Below, one piece after another: positions 62,748-64,000 of a stretch of DNA of 64,000 nucleotides; within the stretch, counting starts at the first letter, position 1; every line of letters begins with the position of its first letter. A program made the position numbers and the translations under genes. This DNA comes from Sphingobacteriales bacterium. Its GTDB lineage: Bacteria; Bacteroidota; Bacteroidia; Chitinophagales; CAIOSU01. The notes beneath the pieces were generated by a model that had not been told where the DNA came from, did not search any database, and worked only from the letters and a program-made list of their open reading frames with translations. The DNA is taken from NCBI GenBank assembly GCA_027486795.1, contig JAIXOI010000048.1:124001-188000 (forward strand), read 5' to 3'.

Positions 62748-63333
62748 GTGGAGCTGATTGGGCTATGGTGTTTAGCTTCTGTATAAAGTAAGCGGCGCTG
62801 GGGCAATTTGGGTGCTCGGCTGCGCGCGCTATGGAGAAGTTGTGATAGTCCAACATCCACTTTGCAAGAGTTACCTTACCGCTTATACGACCAGGACCTC
62901 TTAAGTCTCTCGCTTTTAATTGCGTTAGAATCTCATCAAATGGCACTTCATAGCTTTCAGGGCTATCGCAAATGTATTGTCCTTCCTTCAGCAATCCTTT
63001 CATTGCTATTGTATCCGCTAAAAACCAAGATTCAAATTGCTGTACTGCAACAATAATTATATGGTCAGCAGGAGCACTGATCCTATTTTTAACTTCAGTG
63101 ATACAAGGATGCCTTTCCCTATCAGTAAGGATAACTATTCTGTTGGCACCCAATTTCAAAAGAGTATTTGTATGCTTTTGTAAGTTGTGTGGCAATAAAT
63201 TGCCATTGCCTTCTGCGTCAATAACAGTATCAATTCTATCAATTTTTATGGAAGCTAGCCACTCTTTTACTAAGGGCGAACTGATTACGATTCTTTCTGT
63301 TTCACCTTCGCAAATAAACCCAACTTTTACCAT
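62743..63333 (-). CDS. TOPRIM-like DUF4276-type protein
   Basis: 196 residues from ATG 63333 (MVKVGFICEGETERIVI); the longer frame to 63366 overlaps the upstream gene more deeply. GFICEGETER, then RIVILTDRERHP and QQFESWFLAD give the acidic pattern (Glu, then D-x-E, then E) seen in TOPRIM-fold DUF4276/DUF4435 proteins, which act as metal-dependent nucleases beside OLD-type ATPases. It overlaps the ATPase stop by 7 bases. Together they resemble two-gene defence modules such as PARIS (AriA/AriB), though family membership needs a profile search. Confidence 0.7.
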   Translation of the reverse strand: MVKVGFICEGETERIVISSPLVKEWLASIKIDRIDTVIDAEGNGNLLPHNLQKHTNTLLKLGANRIVILTDRERHPCITEVKNRISAPADHIIIVAVQQFESWFLADTIAMKGLLKEGQYICDSPESYEVPFDEILTQLKARDLRGPGRISGKVTLAKWMLDYHNFSIARAAEHPNCPSAAYFIQKLNTIAQSAPQ

Positions 63334-64000
63334 GGCAAACCTCCCCCAAGTGAGTTCGTTAACCAAGCTTCATCCATTGGCATCCCTTCAAAACTACCTT
63401 TCTCAAACTGTTTAACCCTCGTAAAGCCGTCAATCTTATCTACTAAAATTATTTCTTCTGGTTTTAACTGAGAAACAATGGATTGAGAGTGAGTATTAAG
63501 CCAAATGTAATGCCCACGTTCTTCGCATAAATCTTTACAAAGAGCCACCAAATGCTTACATACATAAGGGTTCAAGCCATTCTCTGGCTCCTCGATACAC
63601 AGGAATTGTGGCGTTTTGCTTTGGTATAAGGCAGTAAGTATAGCAATGATATTGTAGGTGCCGTCTGAGATTAGCTCCTTATCAATAGGGCGTTTTAATG
63701 CTTTTTCGTAAACCAGCAAATCCAAGTTGGAAGAAAACTCACTCGAAACTACATCTACCCTTTCTAATCCAGGAATAAAGAGTTCGAGCATTTCAATGAA
63801 TTCGTCCTTTACAACTGGGTCATTGAGAAGGCGTTTTAGGACTTTTTCAAGATTGGATGCATCTGCAGCAAGCTTAGATTCGTCATTTACAGATTGGAAT
63901 ACAATTGAAGATTGACCAACAAAAAGCCTTGTAAAGTTAACTAAGTGCAAAGAATAATCTCTTTCATTTATGAGGTCATCATTTGAAGTATCTCCGTGCA
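63327..64000 (-). CDS. AAA/OLD-type ATPase, C-terminal part (5' end outside window)
   Basis: 223 residues are visible; the frame stays open to the right edge (HGDTSNDDLINERDYSLHL before the TTG at 63950). The C-terminal half of an ABC/SMC-like ATPase is clear: ELISDGTYNIIAILTALYQS (signature-like, S-D-G-T), Walker B FLCIEEPENGLNPY and the H-loop WLNTHSQSIVSQL. The Walker A is off the window. The EEPENGLNP form is typical of AAA_15/AAA_21 ATPases paired with TOPRIM effectors, matching the overlapping gene at 62743. Confidence 0.85.
   Translation of the reverse strand, partial: HGDTSNDDLINERDYSLHLVNFTRLFVGQSSIVFQSVNDESKLAADASNLEKVLKRLLNDPVVKDEFIEMLELFIPGLERVDVVSSEFSSNLDLLVYEKALKRPIDKELISDGTYNIIAILTALYQSKTPQFLCIEEPENGLNPYVCKHLVALCKDLCEERGHYIWLNTHSQSIVSQLKPEEIILVDKIDGFTRVKQFEKGSFEGMPMDEAWLTNSLGGGLPW

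Overview
The window is a stretch of Bacteroidota chromosome. The evidence is a set of clade-typical traits seen directly: proteins with type IX secretion sorting domains of type A (three) and type B (one), the T9SS accessory protein PorD, a fused LpxC-FabZ, the short primary sigma factor without region 1.1, a divergent RNA polymerase omega, the three-gene succinate dehydrogenase of the SdhC-diheme type, a CruF/CrtD carotenoid pair, and promoters of the TAnnTTTG type placed very close to start codons. The phylum is certain; the order (Chitinophagales/Sphingobacteriales-like) is a guess.

Layout. 1-10810: end of a myo-inositol oxygenase, Tag DNA glycosylase, a membrane protein with a DinB protein, a TonB-dependent receptor with a small conserved partner, a Cys-rich lipoprotein, an acyltransferase, a T9SS cargo protein and two tandem bestrophin channels. 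11158-14704: sdhCAB. 14811-23454: T9SS type B protein, riboflavin synthase, macro-domain protein, LuxR-type response regulator, hisF-hisIE, and rpoD. 23612-27981: two divergent paralogous T9SS cargo proteins. 28102-32894: a compact housekeeping operon (DUF6913-like gene, dapA, bamD, rpoZ, coaBC, porD). 32987-37357: MATE exporter, proB, proA. 38022-44736: lon, then the lipid A block lpxD-lpxC/fabZ-lpxA with an ABC ATPase. 45060-51204: membrane protein, crtD-cruF, YdeI-like protein, GlcD-type oxidase, a beta-barrel protein. 51381-54675: nucleotide-sugar block (Gfo/Idh/MocA, an RfbD-CysQ fusion, rfbC). 54980-62644: EEP phosphatase, Uma2, murB, a TPR protein, a zinc-ribbon protein with Nif3, and a phosphohexomutase. 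62743-64000: a TOPRIM-like DUF4276-type gene overlapping an OLD/AAA-type ATPase that runs off the right edge; this pair is the best candidate for a defence module.

The most unusual content lies between genes. At least six copies of an A/T-rich inverted-repeat element built on AATTTG(G/A)AA abut stop codons; one sits between sdhA and sdhB, another carries a nested G/C-rich palindrome. About ten intergenic sites hold short tandem arrays with a 7-base period but different words (TACGAGG, TATCAAG, ACACAAG, CTTGTGT), and three hold an 8-base version. One such array is inside the crtD reading frame. A 100-base direct repeat with two GCTGGAAGC hairpins and a CTCGTTTTAAACGAG palindrome shared by two loci add to this. 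No tRNA, rRNA, CRISPR array, insertion sequence or phage gene was recognised.
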